Positions 14,387 to 22,180 of a DNA stretch of 32,753 nucleotides are shown piece by piece. The first letter of the stretch is position 1. Each line of letters starts with the position of its first letter. Position numbers and translations under genes: made by a program. The notes under the pieces are model-generated. The model saw only the letters and a list, made by a program, of their open reading frames with translations, did not search any database and had not been told where the DNA came from. Source of the stretch: JBBIVB01 sp964567515 (GTDB lineage: Bacteria; Patescibacteriota; Patescibacteriia; Veblenbacterales; UBA10138); NCBI GenBank assembly GCA_964567515.1, contig CAZMMW010000003.1, forward strand, positions 1 to 32,753. Reading direction: 5' to 3'.

Positions 14387-16579
14387 ATGTCAGATGTTAC
14401 TAAATTCAGCCAGGAAATTGCTGGCAAAAAATTAACTGTCACTATTGGACAATTAGCTAACCAAGCGCACGGTAGTTGTACTGTTCAATATGGAGAGACT
14501 GTGGTTTTGGCTACAGTGGTACAAGCACCAGCAGCACGCGAAGGAATAGATTTCTTTCCTTTATTAGTCGATTATGAAGAAAGGCTTTATGCTGCAGGAA
14601 AAATCAAAGGTTCCCGTTTTATTAAAAGAGAAGGCAGGCCAACTGATGAGGCAATTTTAACCGCCCGCATGATTGATCGATCAATTAGGCCTTTATTTAA
14701 AGGCACCGAAAGAAAAGATGTGCAAGTAATGGTAACTGTTTTATCCGTGGATCATGAAAATGATCCAGATATACCATCTTTAATATCAGCTTCAATAGCT
14801 TTAGGTATTTCTAGTGTACCCTGGAATGGACCCTTGGCCGCCGTTAGAATTGGTCATATTGATGGGGAATGGTGTTTAAATCCATCCTATGAAGAGCGCC
14901 AAAAAAGTGATTTAGACATGGTTATAGCTGGTACGCAAGAAGAAATCGTTATGATAGAGGGACAGGGCAAAGAAACACCAGAACAAACAGTTAACGAAGC
15001 TTTACTTTTTGCCCATAAACACATTGTTAACTTTATCCCTTTTATTAAAGAAATCATTGATAAAGCGGGGAAACCAAAAATTGCTGGTGAGATTAATCTG
15101 GAGACCGAGGCGATGGAAAAAGTCACTAGGAAAATTAATGACTATTTGGGTGATAAAATTAATAATATTTTTCCTTGTCCCTCGCGTTTAGAATATCATC
15201 AATTAGTTGATAAATTAAAAGTTGAGCTGGATGAAAAATTAAAGGCTGATAATGAAATTTCCAAAGAGGAACGGTCTTTAGGATTACAAATATTTGAACA
15301 CGCTCTAGACCAACAAGCGCGTCAATTATCTTTGACCAAAGGACTTAGGGTTGATGGTAGAAAATTGGATGAATTACGACCTTTGGTCGCCAACGTTGGT
15401 ATTCTGCCTCGTACTCATGGCTCTGGTCTCTTTAGTAGAGGAGAAACTCAAGTTTTGTCTATCGTTACTTTAGCCTCTCCCGCAGCTGAACAAACTTTAG
15501 ACGGCATGGAAGAAGAAGGAAAAAAGCGATACATGCACCATTACAATTTTCCAGGTTTTTCGGTAGGCGAAGTCTCACCTGTCAGATCTCCGGGCAGAAG
15601 AGAAATTGGCCATGGCGCTTTAGCTGAAAAAGCTTTATTGCCCGTACTTCCTGATAAAGAAACTTTCCCTTATACCATTAGGGTAGTATCCGAAGTGTTA
15701 TCATCCAATGGCTCTTCCTCGCAGGCCTCGGTTTGTGGTTCCAGTTTAGCATTGATGGATGCTGGTGTACCGGTTAAAAGAGCGGTAGCCGGCGTGGCGA
15801 TGGGGCTGTTAACTGATCCCCGGGACAAATCTCGATACGCCATCTTAACTGATATTCAAGGTATTGAAGATCATGCTGGTGATATGGATTTCAAAATTGC
15901 TGGCACTCAAGAAGGTATCACAGCTATACAATTAGATATTAAATTGGGAGGTGTCTCTACTAAAATCTTAAACGAAGCAATACAACAGGCCAAAACAGCT
16001 AGGCAAACTATTTTAAAAACAATGAGTCAGTCAATTACTGAACCTCGGATTGATTTATCCCCTTATGCTCCCCGTATTACCTCTTTCCGTATTCCGGTAG
16101 AAAAAATTAGAGATGTTATAGGGCCAGGAGGAAAAGTTATTAATGAAATAATTGAGGCTACTAAGGTTACTATTGATATTGAGGATGATGGTCTGGTAAT
16201 GGTTACATCTGTCTCTCCTGAAGCTTCCACCAAAGCCATAGATTGGATTAAAAATATAACCCGCGAGATAGTGGTGGGAGAAATTTTTCAAGGCAAGGTG
16301 ACAAGATTAATGAATTTTGGCGCTTTTGTTGAAATATTACCCAAACAAGAGGGTTTAGTACATATTTCTGAATTAGCCTGGCATCGTGTCAATAAAGTTG
16401 AAGATGTAGTTAAAGTAGGCGATATTATCCTAGTTAAAGTAACTGAAATCGATAACCAAGGCAGAATTAATCTATCACACAAACAAGCTTTACCAAAACC
16501 AGAAGGTTTTACTGAACAAAGTTTTAATAATCACCACGGCGCCTCAACCAAACCACGATTTAAACCCTATCGTCATTAA
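14387..16579 (+). CDS. pnp: Polyribonucleotide nucleotidyltransferase (PNPase)
   Basis: 730 aa. The enzyme is a trimeric 3'-5' phosphorolytic exoribonuclease that also adds tails. Domain order is intact: first RNase PH domain (LTVTIGQLANQAHGSCTVQY, KREGRPTDEAILTARMIDRS), all-helical linker (about 210-310), second RNase PH domain (GLRVDGRKLDELRPL, RTHGSGLFSRGETQ, YNFPGFSVGE, DIQGIEDHAGDMDFKIAGT), KH domain (about 560-615, VIGPGGKVINEIIE) and S1 domain (about 628-700, GKVTRLMNFGAFVEI). The start has AAGGAAAA nine bases away. A long leader hairpin suggests post-transcriptional control. Confidence 0.98.
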   Translation: MSDVTKFSQEIAGKKLTVTIGQLANQAHGSCTVQYGETVVLATVVQAPAAREGIDFFPLLVDYEERLYAAGKIKGSRFIKREGRPTDEAILTARMIDRSIRPLFKGTERKDVQVMVTVLSVDHENDPDIPSLISASIALGISSVPWNGPLAAVRIGHIDGEWCLNPSYEERQKSDLDMVIAGTQEEIVMIEGQGKETPEQTVNEALLFAHKHIVNFIPFIKEIIDKAGKPKIAGEINLETEAMEKVTRKINDYLGDKINNIFPCPSRLEYHQLVDKLKVELDEKLKADNEISKEERSLGLQIFEHALDQQARQLSLTKGLRVDGRKLDELRPLVANVGILPRTHGSGLFSRGETQVLSIVTLASPAAEQTLDGMEEEGKKRYMHHYNFPGFSVGEVSPVRSPGRREIGHGALAEKALLPVLPDKETFPYTIRVVSEVLSSNGSSSQASVCGSSLALMDAGVPVKRAVAGVAMGLLTDPRDKSRYAILTDIQGIEDHAGDMDFKIAGTQEGITAIQLDIKLGGVSTKILNEAIQQAKTARQTILKTMSQSITEPRIDLSPYAPRITSFRIPVEKIRDVIGPGGKVINEIIEATKVTIDIEDDGLVMVTSVSPEASTKAIDWIKNITREIVVGEIFQGKVTRLMNFGAFVEILPKQEGLVHISELAWHRVNKVEDVVKVGDIILVKVTEIDNQGRINLSHKQALPKPEGFTEQSFNNHHGASTKPRFKPYRH

Positions 16580-16602
16580 AAAGATTCTCTTAGTCTTAAT
16601 CC

Positions 16603-16611
16603 TGTGGATAA
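16603..16611 (-). other. Isolated perfect DnaA-box sequence
   Basis: TGTGGATAA, the complement of TTATCCACA, just after pnp. It stands alone about 10 kb from dnaA. One 9-mer match in 33 kb is not strong evidence for function. Confidence 0.25.
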
Positions 16612-16693
16612 ACTGTAAAAACAATTTTTTGAGTACCTCTGGTGTTCAATAACTATCTGAATAAATTAGCTAAAGTTAGATAATAATTATATC

Positions 16694-16722
16694 TTGACCA
16701 TATATTTAAAATGTGGTATATT
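16694..16722 (+). promoter_or_regulatory. Strong promoter of the candidate structured RNA
   Basis: TTGACC (16694-16699), exactly 17 bases, TATATT (16717-16722). The predicted start is near 16729. The only downstream coding possibility before the terminator is a 44-codon frame, so the main product is probably RNA. Confidence 0.65.
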
Positions 16723-16728
16723 GTAAAT

Positions 16729-17135
16729 AGATAAAATTGTAGATATTAAAAATTGTCTAAAAAAGTAGATAAAAAGATTGTTTCGATTTCTAAACAATGG
16801 GATTAATCTTTTTCTCTACTGTTTCTATTTTCCTCGGTCTTTTAAAACCTCACTTAGAGACCAACTAAAAAATGGAAACAAAAACAAAAGCGGCAAGATA
16901 CAACTCCATTTGTGTTTTGACCATAGAAATGGTAGGAGAATATATGCGTGATGGTTCAAATTTAACAACTAAAGTGAGGATTGCGCCCCAAGGCGTTCGA
17001 GGATAAATTCTTTCCTAATTTTCCCTTCAAGGGAAGTCTAAGAAGGTAGCGCGAACGTCGTAATATACGGGGCGATGAGCTCGAAAATTCAATTTGCTTA
17101 AAAAGCGGGGCATCATCGCCCCGTTTTCTGTTTTT
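16729..17135 (+). ncRNA. Candidate structured RNA, about 400 nt, unrecognised family
   Basis: It is bounded by a good promoter and a terminator, with no recognisable gene inside. Local and long-range pairings are many: a near-perfect 15-bp stem (16765-16779 with 16805-16819); GGTCT/AGACC (16836-16840, 16858-16862), whose loop holds CCTCACTT (16848-16855), complementary to AAGTGAGG at 16972-16979, which would make a pseudoknot; GGCGTTCG/CGAACGTC (16992-16999, 17052-17059); a TTCCC/GGGAA hairpin (17021-17035); and an 11-bp GC-rich stem (17068-17078 with 17113-17123). The RNase P (GAGGAAAG, ACAGAA), tmRNA and SRP RNA signatures are absent. I cannot name a family. A covariance search and homologous sequences are needed to confirm the fold. 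Confidence 0.5.
16872..17006 (+). CDS. Possible 44-codon small ORF inside the structured RNA
   Basis: ATG to TAA, 44 codons, beginning METKTKAARYNSICVLTIE and ending KVRIAPQGVRG. No clear Shine-Dalgarno site precedes it. It lies between the two halves of the possible long-range helix. It could be a genuine small protein, a leader peptide that controls folding, or a chance frame. I cannot decide from sequence alone. Confidence 0.2.
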   Translation: METKTKAARYNSICVLTIEMVGEYMRDGSNLTTKVRIAPQGVRG

Positions 17136-17136
17136 A
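17068..17136 (+). terminator. Terminator with two exclusive stems
   Basis: CGGGGCGATGA (17068-17078) pairs over 11 bp with 17113-17123. The same 3' arm can instead pair with CGGGGC at 17106-17111, leaving a six-base loop and a compact stem directly before TTTTCTGTTTTTATTT. Either stem would end transcription of the candidate RNA before the dksA-like gene. Confidence 0.7.
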
Positions 17137-17166
17137 TTTAAACAAATTTTGACTACCACAGGACTG

Positions 17167-17196
17167 TTGATTTAAAATTAACTATAATGGTATAAT
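17167..17196 (+). promoter_or_regulatory. Promoter for the dksA-like gene
   Basis: TTGATT (17167-17172), 18 bases, perfect TATAAT (17191-17196). The predicted start near 17203 lies downstream of the TTG at 17198, which supports the ATG at 17225 as the true start codon. Confidence 0.6.
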
Positions 17197-17224
17197 CTTG
17201 TTTGTACTTAATCTCTCCTCTCAT

Positions 17225-17587
17225 ATGAAAAAGGGTCTTCTGTTACAAATAGAAAAACAACTAAAAGATCAGCAGGGTAAATTAGAACATGAATTAACTA
17301 CATTAACCGATGTCGAAATTAACGGGCGTGGTTTGGCTTATCCACAATACGGAAACAAAGAAGACGAGAATGCAGCAGAGGTAGCCACCTTCTCTGATAA
17401 TTTATCTTTGCAACAGTCACTTAAACAAGGCCTGCGTGATATCAAAAAGGCTTTGGAAAGAATTAAGACGGGCACTTATGGTGTTTGTAAATATTGTCAT
17501 CAAGAAATTGATGAACGTAGACTAAAAGCTCGACCGGAGTCTGGTTCTTGTATTAGTTGTAAAAATAAACGTCTGGCCAATAAATAA
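17225..17587 (+). CDS. DksA/TraR-type zinc-finger protein
   Basis: 120 aa from the ATG at 17225. An N-terminal helical hairpin (about 1-80, LQIEKQLKDQQGKLEHELTT and following) is followed by the C4 zinc finger GVCKYCHQEIDERRLKARPE, then SCISCKNK (two CxxC pairs). This is the layout of DksA/TraR proteins, which insert a coiled coil into the RNA polymerase secondary channel and modulate initiation, often together with ppGpp. The DxxDA tip motif of E. coli DksA is not obvious, so the mode of action may differ. The stop overlaps the lspA start by one base. Confidence 0.85.
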   Translation: MKKGLLLQIEKQLKDQQGKLEHELTTLTDVEINGRGLAYPQYGNKEDENAAEVATFSDNLSLQQSLKQGLRDIKKALERIKTGTYGVCKYCHQEIDERRLKARPESGSCISCKNKRLANK

Positions 17588-18021
17588 TGAGTCGCTGTCA
17601 ATATTTCCGTTTTGTTATTCTACTGTTATTAGCTATCCTTGATCGCTTAACTAAATATCTAGTCCTATCAGGAAAAACAATGACCTGGGGTTTTTTAAAT
17701 TGGTCACTGATTATCAATGATACTTTCTGGAATATTACTATACCTCCTACCATAACCATCATATTTAGTATCGGTATCTTGTTAATTATTGGAATTTTAT
17801 ACTGGATGTTTTATCAACAAAAAAAATACTGTTATTTATTGCCCCTAAGTCTTATAATTATTGGTGGGATTAGTAATTTAATAGATCGTTGTTATTGGGG
17901 TGGTGTAATAGATTTCATAACTTTAACAAATTTACTTGTTTTCAATCTAGCTGATATCTATTTAATCGTAGGTCTAATATGGTTAATCAAAAATACTTAT
18001 ACTTCATGTTATGTCCGCTAA
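17587..18021 (+). CDS. lspA: Lipoprotein signal peptidase (signal peptidase II)
   Basis: 144 aa, four membrane helices. This aspartyl protease cuts the signal peptide of diacylglyceryl-modified prolipoproteins within the inner membrane. Motifs: LDRLTKYLVL in helix 1, GGISNLIDRCYWGGVIDFI with the first catalytic Asp (about residue 100), and VFNLADIYLIVGLIWL with the second (about 122). The usual box between helices 1 and 2 is shortened. It overlaps the dksA-like gene by one base and the YifB gene by eleven, so the three are a coupled operon. Confidence 0.92.
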   Translation: MSRCQYFRFVILLLLAILDRLTKYLVLSGKTMTWGFLNWSLIINDTFWNITIPPTITIIFSIGILLIIGILYWMFYQQKKYCYLLPLSLIIIGGISNLIDRCYWGGVIDFITLTNLLVFNLADIYLIVGLIWLIKNTYTSCYVR

Positions 18022-19543
18022 GGTTTTTACTGTAGCTTTATCTGGTCTGGCTACTGCTATAGTAGAAGTAGAAGCAGATCTGTCATCACAGCTACCTGGT
18101 ATTTTTATTGTTGGTTTACCAGACAAAGCTGTAGAAGAGGCCAGAGAGAGGGTGCGTTCAGCTTTAAAAAATAGCCATTTGGAATTTCCTCGCCATAAAG
18201 TAACTGTGAACCTAGCACCCGCTGGTCTACGTAAAGAAGGATCGGCTTATGACTTACCTATAGCCATAGCTATTTTATTAGCTTCCGGACAATTTAAACC
18301 CGCCGAACATTTAAACGATAGTTTATTTGTTGGTGAATTAACCCTAGAAGGTCAAATCAGGCCCATTCCGGGTGCGCTGGCAATAGCCAAACGTTGTCAA
18401 AAAATGGGTTTTACTAAATTATATGTACCTCAAGATAATGTAGCTGAAGCAGCTTTGGTTGATAATCTAAAAATCTATGGCGTAGATAAATTAACCACCT
18501 TACTAGAACATTTAAGTGGCCAATCTCTACTTTTTCCTCAACCGCTAACCGATTTAAGTCTCCATCAATTAAGTTTTAACGAGACATTTTTAGATTTAGC
18601 TGATATTAAAGGGCAAGAACAAGCTAAAAGAGCCTTAGAAATAGCCGCCGCCGGTGGACATAATTTATTGTTATCTGGTCCACCCGGTACTGGCAAAACA
18701 TTACTAGCACAAGTAATGGCTAGCATCCTACCACCCCTAGACCGAGAGGAAATATTAGAAGTAACTGAAATTTATAGTGTGGCTGGTTTGCTAAGACCCG
18801 GAGAAATTGCTAAAACCGACCGACCGTTTCGTTCTCCTCATCATACAGCTTCAGATATTTCTCTGGTTGGTGGCGGTTCCGTGCCTAAACCTGGAGAAAT
18901 TTCTTTAGCCCATCGCGGCGTTTTATTTCTTGATGAAATGGCTGAGTTTTCCCGGGCGATTTTAGAGAATCTACGACAACCACTAGAAAGTGGTACTATT
19001 ATTGTCTCACGAGCCTTAGGTAGCGTAAGTTTTCCTGCTAAATTTATTTTAGTCGGGGCGATGAATCCCTGTCCTTGTGGTTTTGCTGGCGACCCAGAAA
19101 AACCCTGCACTTGTACTCCAGCTATGGTTTATAGATATCAACGCAAACTTTCCGGGCCCTTACTAGACCGTTTTGATTTACACGTAGAAGTAATGCGTTT
19201 ACCTTTTGAAAAACTAGTAACCCAAGGAGGAGAAAAAACCAAATCAGTACAAGAAAGAATAAAAAATGTACGTTTGATACAAAAACAACGTTTCCGAGAT
19301 CTCCCTTATAAGACCAATTCGGAAATGGATTTAAGGCTTTTACGTAAACTTTGTCCCTTATCAGAAACAGTATTAGAACTGCTAAGGCAAGCTGTAAATA
19401 AATTTCATTTATCAGCCAGAGTCTATAATAAAATAATTAAAATAGCCAGAACTATTGCTGATCTTGACCATCAGGAAAAAATAGAAAACAAACACCTGGC
19501 CGAGGCATTACAATACCGACCTCATTTGAATCAAAATTTATAA
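18011..19543 (+). CDS. YifB-family Mg-chelatase-like AAA+ ATPase
   Basis: 510 aa, full length. The N-terminal ChlI-like domain holds SQLPGIFIVGLPDKAVEEAR and HKVTVNLAPAGLRKEGSAYD. The AAA+ core has Walker A LLSGPPGTGKTLLAQ (about residue 225), RPFRSPHHTASDISLVGGG, Walker B GVLFLDEMAEFSR, and the MNPCPCGFAGDPEKPCTCTP Cys cluster, followed by a helical C-terminal domain. The family is widespread and is linked to natural competence (ComM, a branch-migration helicase) in some bacteria; the role here would fit PilT-driven DNA uptake, but this is inference. Confidence 0.92.
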   Translation: MSAKVFTVALSGLATAIVEVEADLSSQLPGIFIVGLPDKAVEEARERVRSALKNSHLEFPRHKVTVNLAPAGLRKEGSAYDLPIAIAILLASGQFKPAEHLNDSLFVGELTLEGQIRPIPGALAIAKRCQKMGFTKLYVPQDNVAEAALVDNLKIYGVDKLTTLLEHLSGQSLLFPQPLTDLSLHQLSFNETFLDLADIKGQEQAKRALEIAAAGGHNLLLSGPPGTGKTLLAQVMASILPPLDREEILEVTEIYSVAGLLRPGEIAKTDRPFRSPHHTASDISLVGGGSVPKPGEISLAHRGVLFLDEMAEFSRAILENLRQPLESGTIIVSRALGSVSFPAKFILVGAMNPCPCGFAGDPEKPCTCTPAMVYRYQRKLSGPLLDRFDLHVEVMRLPFEKLVTQGGEKTKSVQERIKNVRLIQKQRFRDLPYKTNSEMDLRLLRKLCPLSETVLELLRQAVNKFHLSARVYNKIIKIARTIADLDHQEKIENKHLAEALQYRPHLNQNL

Positions 19544-19548
19544 GATTA

Positions 19549-20754
19549 TTATTTCTTTATGTAGTTTAATGGATTAACTGGACGACCGTTTACCCGTACT
19601 TCAAAGTGTAAATGCGGTCCAGTAGATCTTCCAGTGGATCCCATCAAAGCGATTAACTGCCCTTTGCTTACTTGATCACCAACTGAAACTAATAATCTAC
19701 TAGCGTGGCTATATAAAGTTTGCAAACCGCGACCGTGATCAATAATTATGTAATATCCATAACCACCGCTATTCCAACCTGCTTTTTGTATTACTCCGCT
19801 TTCGGCGGCATAAATAGGCGTACCGGTGCTGTTGGCTAAATCAACACCAAAATGCCGCCAAGTAAAATACTGGGAGATGCGCCTGGTGGGTGTTGGCCAC
19901 AACATGCCTGAACCAACATTACTTAAGTTTGGAGCAGCGGTTAATGTTTGTTTGCTGACAGGCGGTGCAGGTGGTACGTAGGGTCTACCTCCAGGAATGA
20001 TTATCAATTGCCCAACTTTTAAATCGTCCCCTATATTATTAAATTCTTTTATCTTATCAGCGCTAATATTATAACGGCTAGCAATTTTCTTTAAAGAATC
20101 GCCTTTGACTGTTCGGTAAGAAACGCCACTAGTTGGTAAAATGGTCAATTTTTGTCCAATACGCAAAACACTAGTAGCGCTTAGACGGTTTTCCCATAAT
20201 AAGGTAGTAATAGATATACCAAAACGACTAGCAATGGAAGACAGATTATCATTAGCCTGAATCACATAAACCTCCGGCTCACGCCTAATCCCTCGTTCAG
20301 TAATAATTAAATTCGGCTTAACTAAGACACTGCCTTCTTCGCTGGTTACTGTTGGGGTATTTTCTTCCTCTGTGAAAAATTTATTATCAACCAAAAACAT
20401 TGTGGCCTCTTCTTTTAAAAACGGATCTTTACTTTGGGTAATCGCTAACAATAAACTAGTTTGACCAAAGTCACCGGCGTTGACTGGTTTAATATGAAGA
20501 TTGTTAACAAAGACTACTCCTCCCGCTATTATCGACAAAACAACCAACAACCAAGACTGATATTGTAAACTACTAGGTAATATGCCAATTACTAGGCGCC
20601 TTCTTAAACTCCTGGTGCTTAAAAAGAAACTATAAATATGCAGTATGGCTTGTTTAACTAAGGATGTGGTCTTTATAAAAAAAATAAAGAATGACTTGGT
20701 TAACAAACTAGTTAACTGCTTCAAAAATAATAACAGATACAAAGCGGCTCTCAA
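19549..20754 (-). CDS. Membrane-anchored LysM-M23 peptidoglycan endopeptidase
   Basis: 401 aa. An N-terminal basic region and one membrane helix (about residues 69-86, WLLVVLSIIAGGVVFVNN) are followed by two LysM repeats (about 163-206 YVIQANDNLSSIASRFGIS; about 212-255 YRTVKGDSLKKIASRYNIS). A proline-rich linker (PPAPPVSKQ) leads to an M23 domain (about 300-401). Zinc ligands are present: HFGVDLA (His and Asp) and HLHFEVRVNG (second His of HxH), plus the catalytic His in YSHASRL. It should bind and cut peptide crosslinks of the wall during growth or division. It converges with yifB with only five bases between stops and no terminator. Confidence 0.93.
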   Translation of the reverse strand: MRAALYLLLFLKQLTSLLTKSFFIFFIKTTSLVKQAILHIYSFFLSTRSLRRRLVIGILPSSLQYQSWLLVVLSIIAGGVVFVNNLHIKPVNAGDFGQTSLLLAITQSKDPFLKEEATMFLVDNKFFTEEENTPTVTSEEGSVLVKPNLIITERGIRREPEVYVIQANDNLSSIASRFGISITTLLWENRLSATSVLRIGQKLTILPTSGVSYRTVKGDSLKKIASRYNISADKIKEFNNIGDDLKVGQLIIIPGGRPYVPPAPPVSKQTLTAAPNLSNVGSGMLWPTPTRRISQYFTWRHFGVDLANSTGTPIYAAESGVIQKAGWNSGGYGYYIIIDHGRGLQTLYSHASRLLVSVGDQVSKGQLIALMGSTGRSTGPHLHFEVRVNGRPVNPLNYIKK

Positions 20755-20926
20755 AAAGATGATGTATATTTTCTTTTTAATAGACTTCTCTCCTTAAAAA
20801 TTTATTAATAATAAATTATGAAACATCGGAAAAGCGCCCTCTGTTATTTAATAGTAGGGTCAATAAAAATGGATAATTGGACACTTACAAGTTAACATAG
20901 CAAACAAATAAAGTCAAGCTTATTGT

Positions 20927-22126
20927 TTAAATAATCTTCGCAAACTTTCGATTGCCAACTTTTATTATCATGCCTGGTACCAATTTTATTTTAATCTGCC
21001 AACTATTTACTACCCGCCCATCAATTTTTACCCCGCCCTGATCAATTAAACGCCTTGCTTCGCTGTTGCTCTTGGCTAATTTAACTACCACCAACAAATC
21101 AATCAAAACCAATTCTTTTTTATGAGATAATTCAAAAGTTGGCAAATCGGTGGGTATTTGTTTGTATTTATGTACTAATTCAAATTTATCCGCTACCAAT
21201 CTGGCTTTTTCTGTGCCGTGATACAAAGACACCAATTCGTGAGCCAATCGAGACTTAACCTCTTTGGGGTTATCTCCTTTTTTTAATTGTTTGTCTATTT
21301 CTTCAATTTCTTTAACTGACAAGCGTGTCGTTAACCAAAAATATTTAATTATCAATTGATCGGCTAAAGACATTACTTTACCATACATATCAGCAGCCTC
21401 GTCATCGATATTAATAACATTGCCCCAACTAGTAGACATTTTGCGCCCATCGGTTCCTTCTAGCATAGTAAAGGTCATAATGTCTTGGGGTGGTTGATGA
21501 TAAATTTCTTGAATAACTCTGCCAGCTTGTAAATTAAATAATTGATCAAGTCCACCCACCTCAATATCACAACGAACAACAGCTGAATCATAACCCTGCA
21601 TTAAAGGATATAAAAATTCGCGTAAACTTATTTCGACTCCTTTCTGGTATCTTTCTTTAAAATTTCTTCGTGCCAGCATTTGCTGTACTGAAAAAGATTC
21701 CGCTAACTTAGCAATTTCCAAAAAAGTCATGGCTTGCAACCACTCGCTATTATATCTCCATTCTATTTGTTCTATATCTAAAATTTTTCCTATTTGTTTT
21801 TTATAGGTTCTCATGTTATTGATCACCTGTTCTTCGTTTAAAAAAGGTCTTTTAGATAATTTATCAGACGGGTCACCGACCAAAGCAGTAAAATCACCTA
21901 TAATCAAAACTATCTTGTGACCCAATTCTTGGAACTCTCGTAGTTTCCATAAAGGCAACGCTCGTCCTAGGTGTAAACGCGGCCCGGTTGGATCAATGCC
22001 GAATTTAATGCGTAATTTTTCTCCACTAACCAACCTTTTTTTTAAACGCTTTAAAACAAACACCCCCTCTACGCCTCTGGTTAATAAGTCTTTTATTTTA
22101 TTTGGATTAGTATCTATTTTCTTCAT
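20927..22126 (-). CDS. tyrS: Tyrosyl-tRNA synthetase
   Basis: 399 aa from the ATG at 22126. The frame is open further upstream, but that part overlaps the divergent PBP gene. It charges tRNA-Tyr. HIGH-type motif is DPTGPRLHLGRALPLW (HLGR), the substrate pocket has YPLMQGYDSAVVRCDIEVGG and DQLFNLQAGR, and the KMSKS loop reads GRKMSTSWGN, with Thr in place of the second Lys. The C-terminal S4 RNA-binding domain (about 335-399) has SNSEARRLIDQGGVKIDGRV. The promoter lies directly against the start codon. Confidence 0.95.
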   Translation of the reverse strand: MKKIDTNPNKIKDLLTRGVEGVFVLKRLKKRLVSGEKLRIKFGIDPTGPRLHLGRALPLWKLREFQELGHKIVLIIGDFTALVGDPSDKLSKRPFLNEEQVINNMRTYKKQIGKILDIEQIEWRYNSEWLQAMTFLEIAKLAESFSVQQMLARRNFKERYQKGVEISLREFLYPLMQGYDSAVVRCDIEVGGLDQLFNLQAGRVIQEIYHQPPQDIMTFTMLEGTDGRKMSTSWGNVINIDDEAADMYGKVMSLADQLIIKYFWLTTRLSVKEIEEIDKQLKKGDNPKEVKSRLAHELVSLYHGTEKARLVADKFELVHKYKQIPTDLPTFELSHKKELVLIDLLVVVKLAKSNSEARRLIDQGGVKIDGRVVNSWQIKIKLVPGMIIKVGNRKFAKII

Positions 22127-22129
22127 ACG

Positions 22130-22159
22130 TTCACATTGTAACACGCGGTCTGCTATAAT
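22130..22159 (+). promoter_or_regulatory. Extended -10 promoter of the PBP gene
   Basis: TTCACA (22130-22135), 18 bases, TGCTATAAT with the extended -10 TG (22151-22159). The start near 22166 leaves a leader of about 15 bases without a Shine-Dalgarno site. Confidence 0.55.
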
Positions 22160-22163
22160 TGAA
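22135..22163 (-). promoter_or_regulatory. Overlapping, nearly leaderless promoter of tyrS
   Basis: On the minus strand TTCAAT (about 22163-22158), 17 bases, TACAAT (22140-22135). Eight bases separate the -10 box from the ATG, so the mRNA would begin one or two bases before it. It occupies the same 54-base gap as the PBP promoter. Confidence 0.45.
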
Positions 22164-22180
22164 AATAACCGCAATCTTTT

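Noticed and set aside
16729..17135. RNase P RNA, tmRNA or SRP RNA
   Set aside because: No GAGGAAAG/ACAGAA pair for RNase P, no tRNA-like ends for tmRNA, no GGAAGGAAGCAGCC-type loop for SRP RNA, and the 5' and 3' ends do not pair.
16960..17136. T-box riboswitch (AAGGTAGCGCGAAC resembles the AGGGTGGNACCGCG box)
   Set aside because: The TGGN tRNA-acceptor contact and most of the conserved box are missing, and the next gene is not an aminoacyl-tRNA synthetase or amino-acid gene.
16962..17159. Minus-strand 65-codon frame in the pnp-dksA gap
   Set aside because: It has no ribosome-binding site or recognisable sequence and is the complement of the GC-rich stems of the candidate RNA.
17198..17224. 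TTG start at 17198 for the dksA-like gene
   Set aside because: It lies two bases after the -10 box, so it would be upstream of the transcription start; the ATG at 17225 is preferred.
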